The position numbers and the translations under genes were made by a program. The notes under the pieces were generated by a model. The model ran no database searches. It saw nothing but the letters and a program-made list of their open reading frames with translations, and was not told the origin of the DNA. A stretch of 64,000 nucleotides of DNA from Pandoraea sp. PE-S2T-3 (lineage in GTDB: Bacteria > Pseudomonadota > Gammaproteobacteria > Burkholderiales > Burkholderiaceae): assembly GCF_002179965.1 (NCBI RefSeq), contig NZ_NGUQ01000033.1:248001-312000 (forward strand), given 5' to 3'. Below, piece after piece: positions 17,955-26,274 of this stretch (position 1 is the stretch's first letter; the number at the start of each line of letters is the position of its first letter).

Positions 17955-17997
17955 ACTTTGCCTATCGGAGCGACGCGACGTCCGTCCGGTATCGCAC
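17955..17997 (-). promoter_or_regulatory. GTNCG-box promoter
   Basis: Minus-strand GTGCGATACCGGAC (17997-17984), exact. The best -10-like hexamer is CAAAGT (17960-17955), one base further than standard. Serves the gene at 17893. Confidence 0.5.
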
Positions 17998-18096
17998 ATG
18001 AAGATATAGAAATTTCGCATGATGCGGCGCGTGCAGAATTCGCTTGATCTCGCGGTGCGCAAGCGCCGTCACAGCCTGAAGCGTGTCGATAGATCG

Positions 18097-18139
18097 GTAC
18101 GCTGACGTACCGCATCAGTGCGCTTGTGCCGTGTAACGT
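18097..18139 (+). promoter_or_regulatory. GTNCG-box promoter
   Basis: GTACGCTGACGTAC (18097-18110), exact and extended to a seven-base inverted repeat CGGTACG/CGTACCG. TAACGT (18134-18139) is one base further than standard. Serves the genes at 18238 and 18697. Confidence 0.55.
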
Positions 18140-18237
18140 GAGATCGGTAACCGAGCGCCGTGTCGATTCGATAGGCAAATGCGAATCGGGTGCAGCGGAT
18201 AGCGCCGAGCAGGTATTCGGCGCCTAGGGAGATCGAT

Positions 18238-18669
18238 ATGAAACATCAATACATTTTGCGACGGTGCGCGGCCATTGGGCTGGCATTGAGCGCGAGCGCG
18301 GCAATGTCGGCAGAAGTCACCCTGCCGCCGACACAGCAATCCGGGACGGTGACATATCTGTCAGGGGGAATCGGGCTCGAGCAATCCGTTGCCATCAAAG
18401 ATGTCATGCACAAGTACCCGCTCGTTCTGACCTTCGTCAGCAGGACAGCAGCCAACGGCAACGAATATCTCTCGGATATCGCCGTGACGATTTCAGATAA
18501 ACGCGGAAACATGATTCTGGCGACGCAGTCCGATGGGCCATTTATGCTGGCCTCGCTTCCGGACGGGCGTTATACGGTTACCGCGAGCTACGAGGGCGTC
18601 ATGGAAAAGCATGCCGTCAATGTCTCGAGCCGCTCCCATGTGCATCAGACCTTTCTTTGGTCCCGATAA
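18238..18669 (+). CDS. periplasmic protein with carboxypeptidase-regulatory-like fold
   Basis: 143 residues with a signal peptide (RCAAIGLALSASAAMSA, cleavage near residue 23). The body looks like a small beta-sandwich: SDIAVTISDKRGNMILATQSDGPFMLASLPDGRYTVTASYEG is typical of carboxypeptidase-regulatory-like or transthyretin-like domains, and YLSGGIGLEQSVAIKDVMHKYPLVLTFVS precedes it. Such proteins are seen in envelope-stress loci, but no function is established. Followed after 27 bases by the second transaldolase and probably co-transcribed from the GTNCG promoter at 18097. Confidence 0.7.
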   Translation: MKHQYILRRCAAIGLALSASAAMSAEVTLPPTQQSGTVTYLSGGIGLEQSVAIKDVMHKYPLVLTFVSRTAANGNEYLSDIAVTISDKRGNMILATQSDGPFMLASLPDGRYTVTASYEGVMEKHAVNVSSRSHVHQTFLWSR

Positions 18670-18696
18670 CATCTCCGACACATTCGGTGAGGTTTC

Positions 18697-19803
18697 ATGA
18701 ATGCCACTCTGAAATTGAAGGCGCTCGGGCAGAGTCTCTGGCTCGACGACTTTACGCGAGGCTTGCTTGAAGACGGGACATTGGCCCGTTATCGAGATGA
18801 ATACCACGTCACGGGCTTGACATCGAATCCGAGCATTTTTCTCAAGGCGATCCGCGACACCGCGGCCTACGACATCGATATCGCCAAGGCCCATGCCACA
18901 AGTCTCTCCGACGAATCGCTGTTTTTCTCGCTAGCCATCAAGGATCTGACGCAGGCTGCCGAACTATTCCTCCCGGCGCATCGACGCAGCAAAGGTGTAG
19001 ACGGGTGGGTCTCGCTCGAAGTGTCCCCTCGGCTGACCGAAGATGCTGTCGGAACGGTGGCGGCGGCCAAAACCCTTCACGCAAGCGCGCATTGCCCCAA
19101 TCTCTTCATCAAGATTCCCGGCACGACAATCGGCATCGTAGCGATCGAAGAAGCGATCTTTGCCGGCGTGCCGGTCAACGTCACGCTCCTCTTCTCCCGC
19201 GAACAATACGTCGAGGCGGCAAACGCCTATTGGCGGGGCCTGGCCCGCAGGCGTGATGCACGGCTTGATCTGCGTGTGGCGTCCGTGGCATCGCTCTTCA
19301 TCAGTCGTTGGGACACTGCGGTGACTGGCGAGGTGCCGTTCGGTTTGCGCAATCGACTCGGCGTTGCCGTCGCCAAACAGACGTATGGCACCTACCGTGA
19401 GCGCATGTTGCATCCGATGTGGCGGGAATTGGCCGAGGCCGGTGCGAGTCCCCAACGCCTGTTGTGGGCCAGCACGGGCGTGAAGAGTCGGGAACTCTCA
19501 CCCAGCTATTACGTTGAAGCGCTTGCCGCGCCGGACACCATCGACACCGTGCCCGAGGGAACACTACTGTCATTCGCGACGCGAGGCGAACTGATCAGCG
19601 TTATGCGCGAGGACGGTGGCAACGCCGACCCGGTGCTCGCCGACTTTGCGCACGCCGGCATCGACGTTGCGGCGCTCGCCGCACGCCTTCAACGCGAGGG
19701 CATAGAGGCATTTCGCCAGGCTTGGGCCGAACTCATGCAAGTCATCGCCGGAAAACGCATGCCCGAGCGGCACCTGAACTCGGTCGCTGGAGGGAAACCT
19801 TGA
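18697..19803 (+). CDS. tal: transaldolase (copy 2)
   Basis: 368 residues. The Schiff-base Lys in LFIKIPGT is at about residue 138, as in copy 1 (3457-4548); [24 protein letters not shown] and WASTGVKSRE are conserved as well. Many surrounding residues differ, so this is an old duplication or a separate acquisition. It sits behind a periplasmic protein gene, not with other sugar enzymes, but within reach of gnd-tkt-pgm. It should carry out the same sedoheptulose-7-P/glyceraldehyde-3-P exchange. Why the island needs two copies is unclear; different expression is one option. Confidence 0.9.
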   Translation: MNATLKLKALGQSLWLDDFTRGLLEDGTLARYRDEYHVTGLTSNPSIFLKAIRDTAAYDIDIAKAHATSLSDESLFFSLAIKDLTQAAELFLPAHRRSKGVDGWVSLEVSPRLTEDAVGTVAAAKTLHASAHCPNLFIKIPGTTIGIVAIEEAIFAGVPVNVTLLFSREQYVEAANAYWRGLARRRDARLDLRVASVASLFISRWDTAVTGEVPFGLRNRLGVAVAKQTYGTYRERMLHPMWRELAEAGASPQRLLWASTGVKSRELSPSYYVEALAAPDTIDTVPEGTLLSFATRGELISVMREDGGNADPVLADFAHAGIDVAALAARLQREGIEAFRQAWAELMQVIAGKRMPERHLNSVAGGKP

Positions 19804-19818
19804 ACCCACCTTCGGGCG

Positions 19819-19841
19819 AAAAGCCCCCTGTGAGGGGAGCT
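19819..19841 (-). terminator. terminator after CsbD-like gene
   Basis: On the minus strand AGCTCCCCT-CAC-AGGGGGCT followed by TTTT. It lies five bases after the stop of the CsbD-like gene and between convergent genes. Confidence 0.6.
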
Positions 19842-19845
19842 GCTC

Positions 19846-20022
19846 CTACTTCGCCTTCTTTAGATCGTGGAGGGCATCGCCCACGACAGACCGAACCTTC
19901 CCGGCGTTCTTCTCGAGTTTGCCGTCGACCTCCATCTGTTTGTTGCCGACCACCTTACCGGTGACCTCTTTGATTTTGCCGGCGGCTTCCTTGGCCCGGC
20001 CTTTCACCTGATCTTTGTTCAT
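19846..20022 (-). CDS. CsbD-like stress protein (copy 1)
   Basis: 58 residues, start MNKDQVKGRAKEAAGKIKEV, with repeated K-(E/G)-x-A/V-GK units (GRAKEAAGK, KIKEVTGK, GKLEKNAGK), the mark of the CsbD family. CsbD proteins are small, very hydrophilic and induced by general stress (SigB in Bacillus; YjbJ in E. coli is a relative). Molecular role unknown; probably cytoplasmic and disordered or helical. A second copy is at 33460-33636. The DUF3309 gene lies 126 bases upstream on the same strand and may share the GTNCG promoter. Confidence 0.88.
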   Translation of the reverse strand: MNKDQVKGRAKEAAGKIKEVTGKVVGNKQMEVDGKLEKNAGKVRSVVGDALHDLKKAK

Positions 20023-20148
20023 GATGTTTAACGTTCTCGGTAGATGAAAAATTGAGTCCCTTGACCGGGGCTCGGGTGTCGTGCGCCTTCGTGACGGCAT
20101 ACCTCACGCGCCGATTTACGTCGTCGAGCATCCCCTGCGTTGCGCGTC

Positions 20149-20307
20149 TCATAATCGCCCCATCAAGAGCAGAACAATCACCACGGCGAGTATCAATCCC
20201 ACCGCCCCGCTCGGCGCATATCCCCAACCCGAGTTGTATGACCAGGCCGGGAACGCCCCTACCAACAGGAGCGCCAAAACAATCAGCACCACAATTCCTA
20301 AAGACAT
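20149..20307 (-). CDS. DUF3309-like small membrane protein
   Basis: 52 residues: MSLGIVVLIVLALLLVGAFP, a linker with WSYNSGWGYAPSG, then a second helix (GLILAVVIVLLLMGRL). This two-helix pattern with a Trp/Tyr/Pro-rich loop is the DUF3309 family, found in stress loci of many proteobacteria. Inner membrane, function unknown. The start at 20307 has GGGAG upstream, and the GTNCG promoter at 20357-20399 precedes it. Confidence 0.78.
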   Translation of the reverse strand: MSLGIVVLIVLALLLVGAFPAWSYNSGWGYAPSGAVGLILAVVIVLLLMGRL

Positions 20308-20356
20308 GATTTACTCCCTGCGTCGGTGAGATGAAGACTTCTTCACGCTCACCCGC

Positions 20357-20399
20357 AAGGTAGTCCGCCGGGCGGCGCGATGTCGGTTCGGTGGCGTAC
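20357..20399 (-). promoter_or_regulatory. GTNCG-box promoter of DUF3309-csbD
   Basis: Minus-strand GTACGCCACCGAAC (20399-20386), exact, with TACCTT (20362-20357) one base further than standard. It is almost the same as the box before the other CsbD gene (33827-33840). Confidence 0.5.
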
Positions 20400-20419
20400 G
20401 TAGACAGCACACATAAGTC

Positions 20420-20433
20420 GTTCGGTATCGAAA
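20420..20433. promoter_or_regulatory. additional GTNCG-like site without a -10
   Basis: GTTCGGTATCGAAA: one fixed-base mismatch (last base). No good -10 hexamer lies at the usual distance in either direction. It sits between the divergent DUF3309 and gnd promoters and could be an extra operator. Confidence 0.3.
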
Positions 20434-20479
20434 ACACCTCGGATGACACCGTGATTCGAGGTCGAAGCGCCCCGTTTCT

Positions 20480-20521
20480 GTCCGGTAGTGGACAGAACTG
20501 CCCGGCAAACGCTTTTAATGT
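20480..20521 (+). promoter_or_regulatory. GTNCG-box promoter of gnd operon
   Basis: GTCCGGTAGTGGAC (20480-20493), one mismatch, with TAATGT (20516-20521) at the -41.5 spacing. The gnd start is at 20581. Confidence 0.6.
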
Positions 20522-20580
20522 CGAATGAACGACGTCGCGCTTTTCGTCGCCCCTCACCCACCGACCAAACGGAGCAAACC

Positions 20581-21633
20581 ATGCAACTTGGCATGATTGG
20601 ATTAGGACGCATGGGGGCCGATCTAGCGCGCCGCCTGATGCGGCACGGTCACCAGTGTGTCGTGCACGATGTTCAGCCGGCGGCGATCGATACGCTGCAG
20701 CAAGAGGGGGCGACAGGTGCCGCCTCGCTCGACGAGATGATGTCCATCCTGAAGGCCCCCAGAATCCTCTGGTTGATGGTGCCGGCAAGCGCCGTCGAAG
20801 CGGAGCTCGCGGATCTCGCTCCGCGGTTGGCGCCAGGCGATATCGTCATCGACGGCGGCAACTCCTACTATCGAGACGACATGCGACGCAGTGCCGAACT
20901 GGGCGCCAAGGGGATTCATTTCATCGATGTCGGCACCAGCGGAGGGATTGCGGGTCTTGCGCGCGGGTACTGTCTGATGATCGGGGGCGAAGTGGATGTG
21001 GCGGTCTACCTCGACCCGCTCTTCGCTGCCCTCGCGCCCGGTGCAGACACCGAGGCGACGCTCAAACCCGCCGGCATCGGCCGCAAAATGGATCTCGACA
21101 CGGCGACCGCGGAGTCCGGTTATCTGTATTGCGGACTCCATGGTGCCGGCCATTTCGTGAAGATGATCCACAACGGCATCGAGTACGGCATGATGGCCGC
21201 CTACTCGGAGGGGCTGAACATCCTGAAGTCCGCAAACATCGGCACACAGAAACACGAAGCCAACGCCGAAGTCACCCCCTTGCGACATCCCGAGTATTAC
21301 CAGTACACGTTCAACCTTGCCGATATTGCCGAAGTCTGGCGACACGGCAGCGTGATCGATTCCTGGCTGCTTGGCCAAGTGGCCGGCGTCTTGCGCGGCG
21401 ACCCCACGCTAGCGCGGTTCTCCGCGCACGTGTCGGATTCAGGCGAGGGCCGCTGGTCCGTGGAGGCCGCGATCGACGAAGCCGTCCCCGCACCTGTGCT
21501 GAGCGCCGCACTCTATGCGCGTTTCAGCTCCCGAGGACAATCCGATTTCGCCGATCAACTCCTGTCAGCCATGCGCTATGCGTTTGGCGGCCATCTGGGC
21601 GTTGCGGAGCCGACGACACCTCACGACGCGTAA
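20581..21633 (+). CDS. gnd: 6-phosphogluconate dehydrogenase (decarboxylating), short type
   Basis: 350 residues, the short NAD-preferring class rather than the 470-residue E. coli class. It converts 6-phosphogluconate to ribulose-5-P and CO2. N-terminal Rossmann GLGRMGADLARRL, then VIDGGNSYYRDD near residue 92, VGTSGGIAGL, and HFVKMIHNGIEYG around residues 193-205 with the catalytic Lys and Glu. The start MQLGMIGLG is the natural fold beginning; an upstream in-frame ATG lacks support. First gene of gnd-HAD-tkt-pgm. With zwf at 4669-6078 it completes the oxidative branch. Confidence 0.93.
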   Translation: MQLGMIGLGRMGADLARRLMRHGHQCVVHDVQPAAIDTLQQEGATGAASLDEMMSILKAPRILWLMVPASAVEAELADLAPRLAPGDIVIDGGNSYYRDDMRRSAELGAKGIHFIDVGTSGGIAGLARGYCLMIGGEVDVAVYLDPLFAALAPGADTEATLKPAGIGRKMDLDTATAESGYLYCGLHGAGHFVKMIHNGIEYGMMAAYSEGLNILKSANIGTQKHEANAEVTPLRHPEYYQYTFNLADIAEVWRHGSVIDSWLLGQVAGVLRGDPTLARFSAHVSDSGEGRWSVEAAIDEAVPAPVLSAALYARFSSRGQSDFADQLLSAMRYAFGGHLGVAEPTTPHDA

Positions 21634-21690
21634 GCGGCGCACGGGCAGCGAAGCGTCAAAAGACATCCGAGTTACCGAATGAGGCAAATG

Positions 21691-22395
21691 ATGAAGGTGC
21701 AACATAACATCGTTTTCATGCTGGATGTCGACAATACCCTGCTCGACAACGATCACTTTCTGCTGGCACTGAAGCAGCACATGGCGGAGCAGTTCGGCGA
21801 CACTCTGCGCGATCACTTCTTCTCGATCCTCGAATCACTGCGGGTACAGCTCGGGTATGTCGATTACCTCAGCGCACTCCAGTGCTTTCGCTTTGCCGAC
21901 ATCCACGATCCGCGAATGTTGTTCGTGTCCGCGTACCTGCTGGACTATCCATTCGCGACGCTGTTGTACCCCGATGCGCTGGCGGTCATCGCCCATCTGA
22001 ACCGCCGAGGGACGACCGTCATCGTCTCCGACGGTGACGCCGTGTTTCAGCCGCGCAAGATTCAGCGCTCAGGCCTATGGGACGCCGTCGAGGGCCGAGT
22101 CCTCGTTTATGTTCACAAAGAGCGCATGATCGACGCCATCGAGGCGGACTTTCCGGCACGCCGCTACGTCATGGTGGACGACAAGCTTCGCTTGCTGTCG
22201 ATCATGAAAGAGGCATGGGGTGAGCGCCTGACGACGGTGTTTCCTCGTCAGGGGCACTACGCGCTCGACGACGCCGGCGTGCATCAGTACAGGTCCCCTG
22301 ACATCACACTTGAGCGCATCGGCGATCTTCTCAATCAGACGTTCACACCGCCGGATGCGCAGTCCGCCCCCCTTTTTGTCGGTCAGAGGGCATAG
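21691..22395 (+). CDS. HAD-superfamily hydrolase
   Basis: 234 residues. Motif I is FMLDVDNTLLDND (nucleophile and acid Asp of DxDxT), motif II VIVSDGDA, and motif IV YVMVDDKLRLL. It should be a cytoplasmic phosphatase or phosphotransferase of the HAD type. ATGs at 21679, 21688 and 21691 are all possible; GAGG at 21681 with six-base spacing favours 21691. It lies between gnd and tkt, so a sugar-phosphate substrate is plausible (inference only). The three flanking genes are well-defined pentose-phosphate enzymes. Confidence 0.85.
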   Translation: MKVQHNIVFMLDVDNTLLDNDHFLLALKQHMAEQFGDTLRDHFFSILESLRVQLGYVDYLSALQCFRFADIHDPRMLFVSAYLLDYPFATLLYPDALAVIAHLNRRGTTVIVSDGDAVFQPRKIQRSGLWDAVEGRVLVYVHKERMIDAIEADFPARRYVMVDDKLRLLSIMKEAWGERLTTVFPRQGHYALDDAGVHQYRSPDITLERIGDLLNQTFTPPDAQSAPLFVGQRA

Positions 22396-22432
22396 CAGCC
22401 AATCGTTGCACTATTCGATGGAGTTGTCAGTG

Positions 22433-24541
22433 ATGCAATCAGGCGACCTTGACCAGTTGTGCATCAATACCCTACGCGTCTTGTCGATCGACGCGGTGCA
22501 GAAGGCGCAGTCCGGGCACCCCGGCACGCCGATGGATGCCGCGCCGACAACTTACTGCTTGTGGCAACGGTTTCTTCGGTACGATCCGGCGCATCCGCAC
22601 TGGCCTGGGCGGGATCGTTTCGTCTTGTCGAATGGACATGCCTGCGCGCTGCTGTACAGCTTGCTGCACTTGTGCGGCGTCAAGTCCGATGACGAGGCCG
22701 ACGAATTGGCCGTGTCGATGGATGATCTGAAATCATTCCGTCAGGCCGGAAGCCGGTGCACCGGGCACCCCGAGTACGGATGGACAACGGGGGTGGAGAC
22801 GACGACCGGGCCGCTCGGGCAAGGCATTGCGACGAGCGTTGGCATGGCCGTGGCGCGGCAATGGTTGAGCGCTAATTTCGATCGTCCGGGATTTCCGCTA
22901 TTCGAATACAACGTCTACGCGCTTTGTGGCGATGGCGACATGATGGAGGGACTGGGTGCGGAGGCGGCATCGCTCGCCGGTCATCTCAAGCTGGCCAATC
23001 TGTGCTGGATTTACGACGACAATCACATCACGATCGAGGGCACCACCCGCCTGGCGTTCACCGAGGATGTGGGCGCACGTTTTGCCGCTTATGGCTGGCA
23101 CATCGAGCGCGTGAGCGATGCCAATGATCTCGCGCAATTGACGCGTGCCTATCAGGGCTTCCTCGACACCCGCGACGCCCCGACGCTCGTCATCGTGCAA
23201 AGCCATATCGGCTATGGCGCTCCGCATCGGCAGGATACACGCGAGGCCCACGGCGAACCGCTCGGCGTGGCTGAGGTACGCCTTGCCAAAGAATTCTTCG
23301 GCAGTGATCCCGACCAACAATTCGACGTGCCCGATGGCGTAACAGCGCATTTGTACAAAGGCTTCGGCCGACGGGGGCGCGATGCCTATACCCGTTGGCT
23401 CGAGCTTTTTGCTGAGTACCGGGCCCAATATCCCGATCTGGCCCAAGCGCTCGAACAGATGCAAGCGCGCGAGTTGCCTGCCGAGTGGGAAACTGCGTTG
23501 CCCGAATTCGCGCCCGCCACGGCGGGTCTTTCGACCCGGGCCGCATCGGGGCAGGTCCTTAATGCCCTCGCCGCACGGGTGCCTTGGCTGCTGGGCGGTG
23601 CAGCCGACCTGTCGCCATCGACGCTCACTCGCCTCACGTTTGATTTTGCTGGCGACTTTCAAAGCCCCGACGCTGACGCCGGCGGCGACTATCGAGGCCG
23701 GAACTTTCACTTTGGCGTGCGCGAACATGCCATGTGCGCGATCGCCAGCGGCATGAGCCTGTCGTCGTTACGACCGTTCGTTGCCAGCTTCCTGATCTTC
23801 ACCGATTATTGCCGGGCGGCACTTCGGCTGGGCGCGATGATGGAGTTGCCGCTCATCACGCTCTGGACGCATGATTCCATCAGCCTCGGCGAAGACGGGC
23901 CGACGCACCAGCCGGTCGAACAGCTTGCGTCGCTGCGCGCCATGCCGGGCATGACCGTACTGCGTCCGGCAGATGCCAATGAGGTGGTCGAAGCGTGGCG
24001 CTTCATCATGAGACTCAAACGCGGGCCAGTCTGCGTGCTCTTGACGCGGCAGGCGGTGCCCACTCTCGACCGAAGTCGTTACGGTAGTGCCGCAGGTGTC
24101 GCACGCGGTGCGTACGTCCTGATCGATGCCTTTGAGGAAATGGACGTCGATGACGGCACGCCGGATGTATTGTTGCTAGCCACCGGCAGCGAAGTGGCGT
24201 TGTGTGCTGCGGCTTACGATGAACTGACACGTGAGGGCATTTTCGCCCGGGTTATCAGCATGCCATCGTGGGAAATATTCGAAAGCCAGTCGTTGGCCTA
24301 TCGAGATCACATCCTGCCGCCCTCGGTCGCCGCGCGGGTGGCCGTCGAAGAAGCGTCCACCTTCGGGTGGGAGCGCTATGTCGGACACGAAGGCGCCATT
24401 CTCGGGTTGCACACGTTCGGCATGTCGGCACCGCGCGAAGCGCTGGCACGTCATTTCGGCTTCGACGTGCCACATATCGTCTCAGCGGCCAAGGCGCAAC
24501 TCATGCGCCACGGCACCAAGCCGCGCGGGGAAATGCCATGA
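22433..24541 (+). CDS. tkt: transketolase
   Basis: 702 residues, normal length. It transfers two-carbon units between pentose, erythrose and fructose phosphates with thiamine diphosphate and Mg2+. ThDP motif GDGDMMEG at about residue 166 with downstream NHITIEG; the pyrimidine-domain block HDSISLGEDGPTHQPVE near residue 480; substrate-binding His in SGHPGTP at the N-terminus. The ATG at 22433 has GGAG nine bases upstream; the in-frame ATG at 22418 has none. Its stop overlaps the pgm start (ATGA). Confidence 0.95.
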   Translation: MQSGDLDQLCINTLRVLSIDAVQKAQSGHPGTPMDAAPTTYCLWQRFLRYDPAHPHWPGRDRFVLSNGHACALLYSLLHLCGVKSDDEADELAVSMDDLKSFRQAGSRCTGHPEYGWTTGVETTTGPLGQGIATSVGMAVARQWLSANFDRPGFPLFEYNVYALCGDGDMMEGLGAEAASLAGHLKLANLCWIYDDNHITIEGTTRLAFTEDVGARFAAYGWHIERVSDANDLAQLTRAYQGFLDTRDAPTLVIVQSHIGYGAPHRQDTREAHGEPLGVAEVRLAKEFFGSDPDQQFDVPDGVTAHLYKGFGRRGRDAYTRWLELFAEYRAQYPDLAQALEQMQARELPAEWETALPEFAPATAGLSTRAASGQVLNALAARVPWLLGGAADLSPSTLTRLTFDFAGDFQSPDADAGGDYRGRNFHFGVREHAMCAIASGMSLSSLRPFVASFLIFTDYCRAALRLGAMMELPLITLWTHDSISLGEDGPTHQPVEQLASLRAMPGMTVLRPADANEVVEAWRFIMRLKRGPVCVLLTRQAVPTLDRSRYGSAAGVARGAYVLIDAFEEMDVDDGTPDVLLLATGSEVALCAAAYDELTREGIFARVISMPSWEIFESQSLAYRDHILPPSVAARVAVEEASTFGWERYVGHEGAILGLHTFGMSAPREALARHFGFDVPHIVSAAKAQLMRHGTKPRGEMP

Positions 24542-26274
24542 ACGAACCCAACCAGCAGACGTCGGATACCCCATCGGTTAGCCCCTATGCCGGAAAACGC
24601 TTGTCTCCGGACATGCTGGTCAATGTCTCGCGACTGGTGACGGCGTACTACTGCAACACACCCGACCCGGGCATCGCGGCGCAGCGGGTCGCTTTCGGCA
24701 CCTCCGGCCATCGGGGTTCGTCGTTTCTGACGACGTTCAACGAAGCCCACATTCTCGCCATCTGCCAGGCCATCTGTCGCTACCGCCAACGGCATGGCAT
24801 TGCAGGTCCGATATTTGTCGGCATCGATACGCACGCCTTGTCCGAGCCGGCCTTTGCGACGGCCATGCAGGTTTTCGCGGGCAACGGCCTCGAGGTGATG
24901 ATCTCGACGGGCGGCGAATACACGCCAACACCTGCGGTATCGCATGCCATTCTCACGTACAACCAGGGCCGCACGACCGGGTTCGCCGACGGTGTCGTCA
25001 TTACGCCATCGCACAACCCTCCCGACAACGGCGGATTCAAGTACAACCCACCACACGGCGGCCCGGCAGAGTCTGCTGTGACCGACTGGATCGAAGCGCA
25101 AGCCAACGAACTGCTGCGGGGCGGACTGGGGACGATGCCTCGGGTCAGCTTGGAGCAGGCCATGCGGGCCTCCACGACGCACCCCTATGACTTCCTGAAT
25201 ACGTATGTCGACGACCTGCACAACGTGATCGATATGGACTTGCTGCGCGCCTCGGGTATTCACATGGGCGTTGACCCGCTGGGCGGCGCTGGCGTGCACT
25301 ATTGGCCGGCGATTGCCGATCGGTATCGACTCAATCTGACGATAACCCGCACGACCATGGATCCGACATTCGGTTTCATGACCGCCGATTGGGACGGTCG
25401 CATTCGCATGGACCCCTCCTCGGCTTTTGCCATGCAGGGACTGATCGCGCAGAAAGACGCGTTCGACGTCGCCTTCGCCTGCGACACCGATCACGATCGG
25501 CACGGTATCGTGACGCCGGGCGCGGGCTTGCTTCCGCCCAATCACTACTTCGCCGCCACCGTCGAGTATCTGCTGGAGCACCGCCCCGAATGGCGACCCG
25601 AGGCCGCCATTGGCAAGACCGTGGTCGGCAGCCAGTTGATCGATCGCCTTGCATCAAAACTCGGCCGGCGTCTTTACGAGGTACCCGTCGGATTCAAATG
25701 GTTCGCCGAAGGACTGCTCGACAGCTCATTGGCAGTGGCCGGCGAGGAAAGCGCGGGCACGTGTTTCCTGCGCCGTGATGGCACTGTCTGGACCACCGAC
25801 AAGGATGGTCTGATTCCCGCGCTGCTGGCAGGCGAGATGATGGCGCGCACTGGCCAGGATCCCGGGGCGCTTTACCGGACACTCACGCACGCCTTGGGCT
25901 CACCGGTCGAAGCCCGGCGCGAGGCGATGGCGACGCCAGCGCAGCAGGCTGCGCTCGCCGCATTGACGGCTGACAAGGTGCGCTCGAAACGACTCGCCGG
26001 AGAGCCGATCAACGCGATTCTGACGCAGGCACCCGGTAACGACGCGCCGATAGGCGGCTTGAAAGTCGTGACCGATCATGGCTGGTTCGCTGCCCGTCCG
26101 TCGGGGACCGAGCCGATCTACAAGATATACGGTGAGAGTTTTCAGGGAGAGCACCACCTGCAGCAGTTGCTGGGCGAAGCGCAAGCCATCGTCGACGAAG
26201 CGCTGCGCGACGCAGCATCCACACCCGCCACAACGAGCCGCCCTGAAAGCCCGCCTGAAGCAGGCCCTTCGTGA
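24538..26274 (+). CDS. pgm: phosphoglucomutase (alpha-D-glucose-specific)
   Basis: 578 residues, E. coli Pgm class. It interconverts glucose-6-P and glucose-1-P; the latter is the precursor of UDP-glucose. The catalytic serine loop is TPSHNPPDNGGFKYNPPHGG (Ser near residue 157), the Mg-binding loop ACDTDHDRHG near residue 316, and the sugar loop GEESAG follows. Starts on the tkt stop (ATGA). The last 18 residues or so are a Ser/Thr/Pro-rich tail not usual in the family. This tail and the preceding part overlap, antisense, the 3' end of the glucoamylase-like frame (26009-26274). Confidence 0.93.
   Translation: MNEPNQQTSDTPSVSPYAGKRLSPDMLVNVSRLVTAYYCNTPDPGIAAQRVAFGTSGHRGSSFLTTFNEAHILAICQAICRYRQRHGIAGPIFVGIDTHALSEPAFATAMQVFAGNGLEVMISTGGEYTPTPAVSHAILTYNQGRTTGFADGVVITPSHNPPDNGGFKYNPPHGGPAESAVTDWIEAQANELLRGGLGTMPRVSLEQAMRASTTHPYDFLNTYVDDLHNVIDMDLLRASGIHMGVDPLGGAGVHYWPAIADRYRLNLTITRTTMDPTFGFMTADWDGRIRMDPSSAFAMQGLIAQKDAFDVAFACDTDHDRHGIVTPGAGLLPPNHYFAATVEYLLEHRPEWRPEAAIGKTVVGSQLIDRLASKLGRRLYEVPVGFKWFAEGLLDSSLAVAGEESAGTCFLRRDGTVWTTDKDGLIPALLAGEMMARTGQDPGALYRTLTHALGSPVEARREAMATPAQQAALAALTADKVRSKRLAGEPINAILTQAPGNDAPIGGLKVVTDHGWFAARPSGTEPIYKIYGESFQGEHHLQQLLGEAQAIVDEALRDAASTPATTSRPESPPEAGPS

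Larger units (their letters stand above)
17894..18237. other. divergent intergenic region with two GTNCG promoters
   Basis: Two back-to-back sites, 17955-17997 (minus) and 18097-18139 (plus), serve the divergent genes. Nothing else is seen. Confidence 0.55.
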
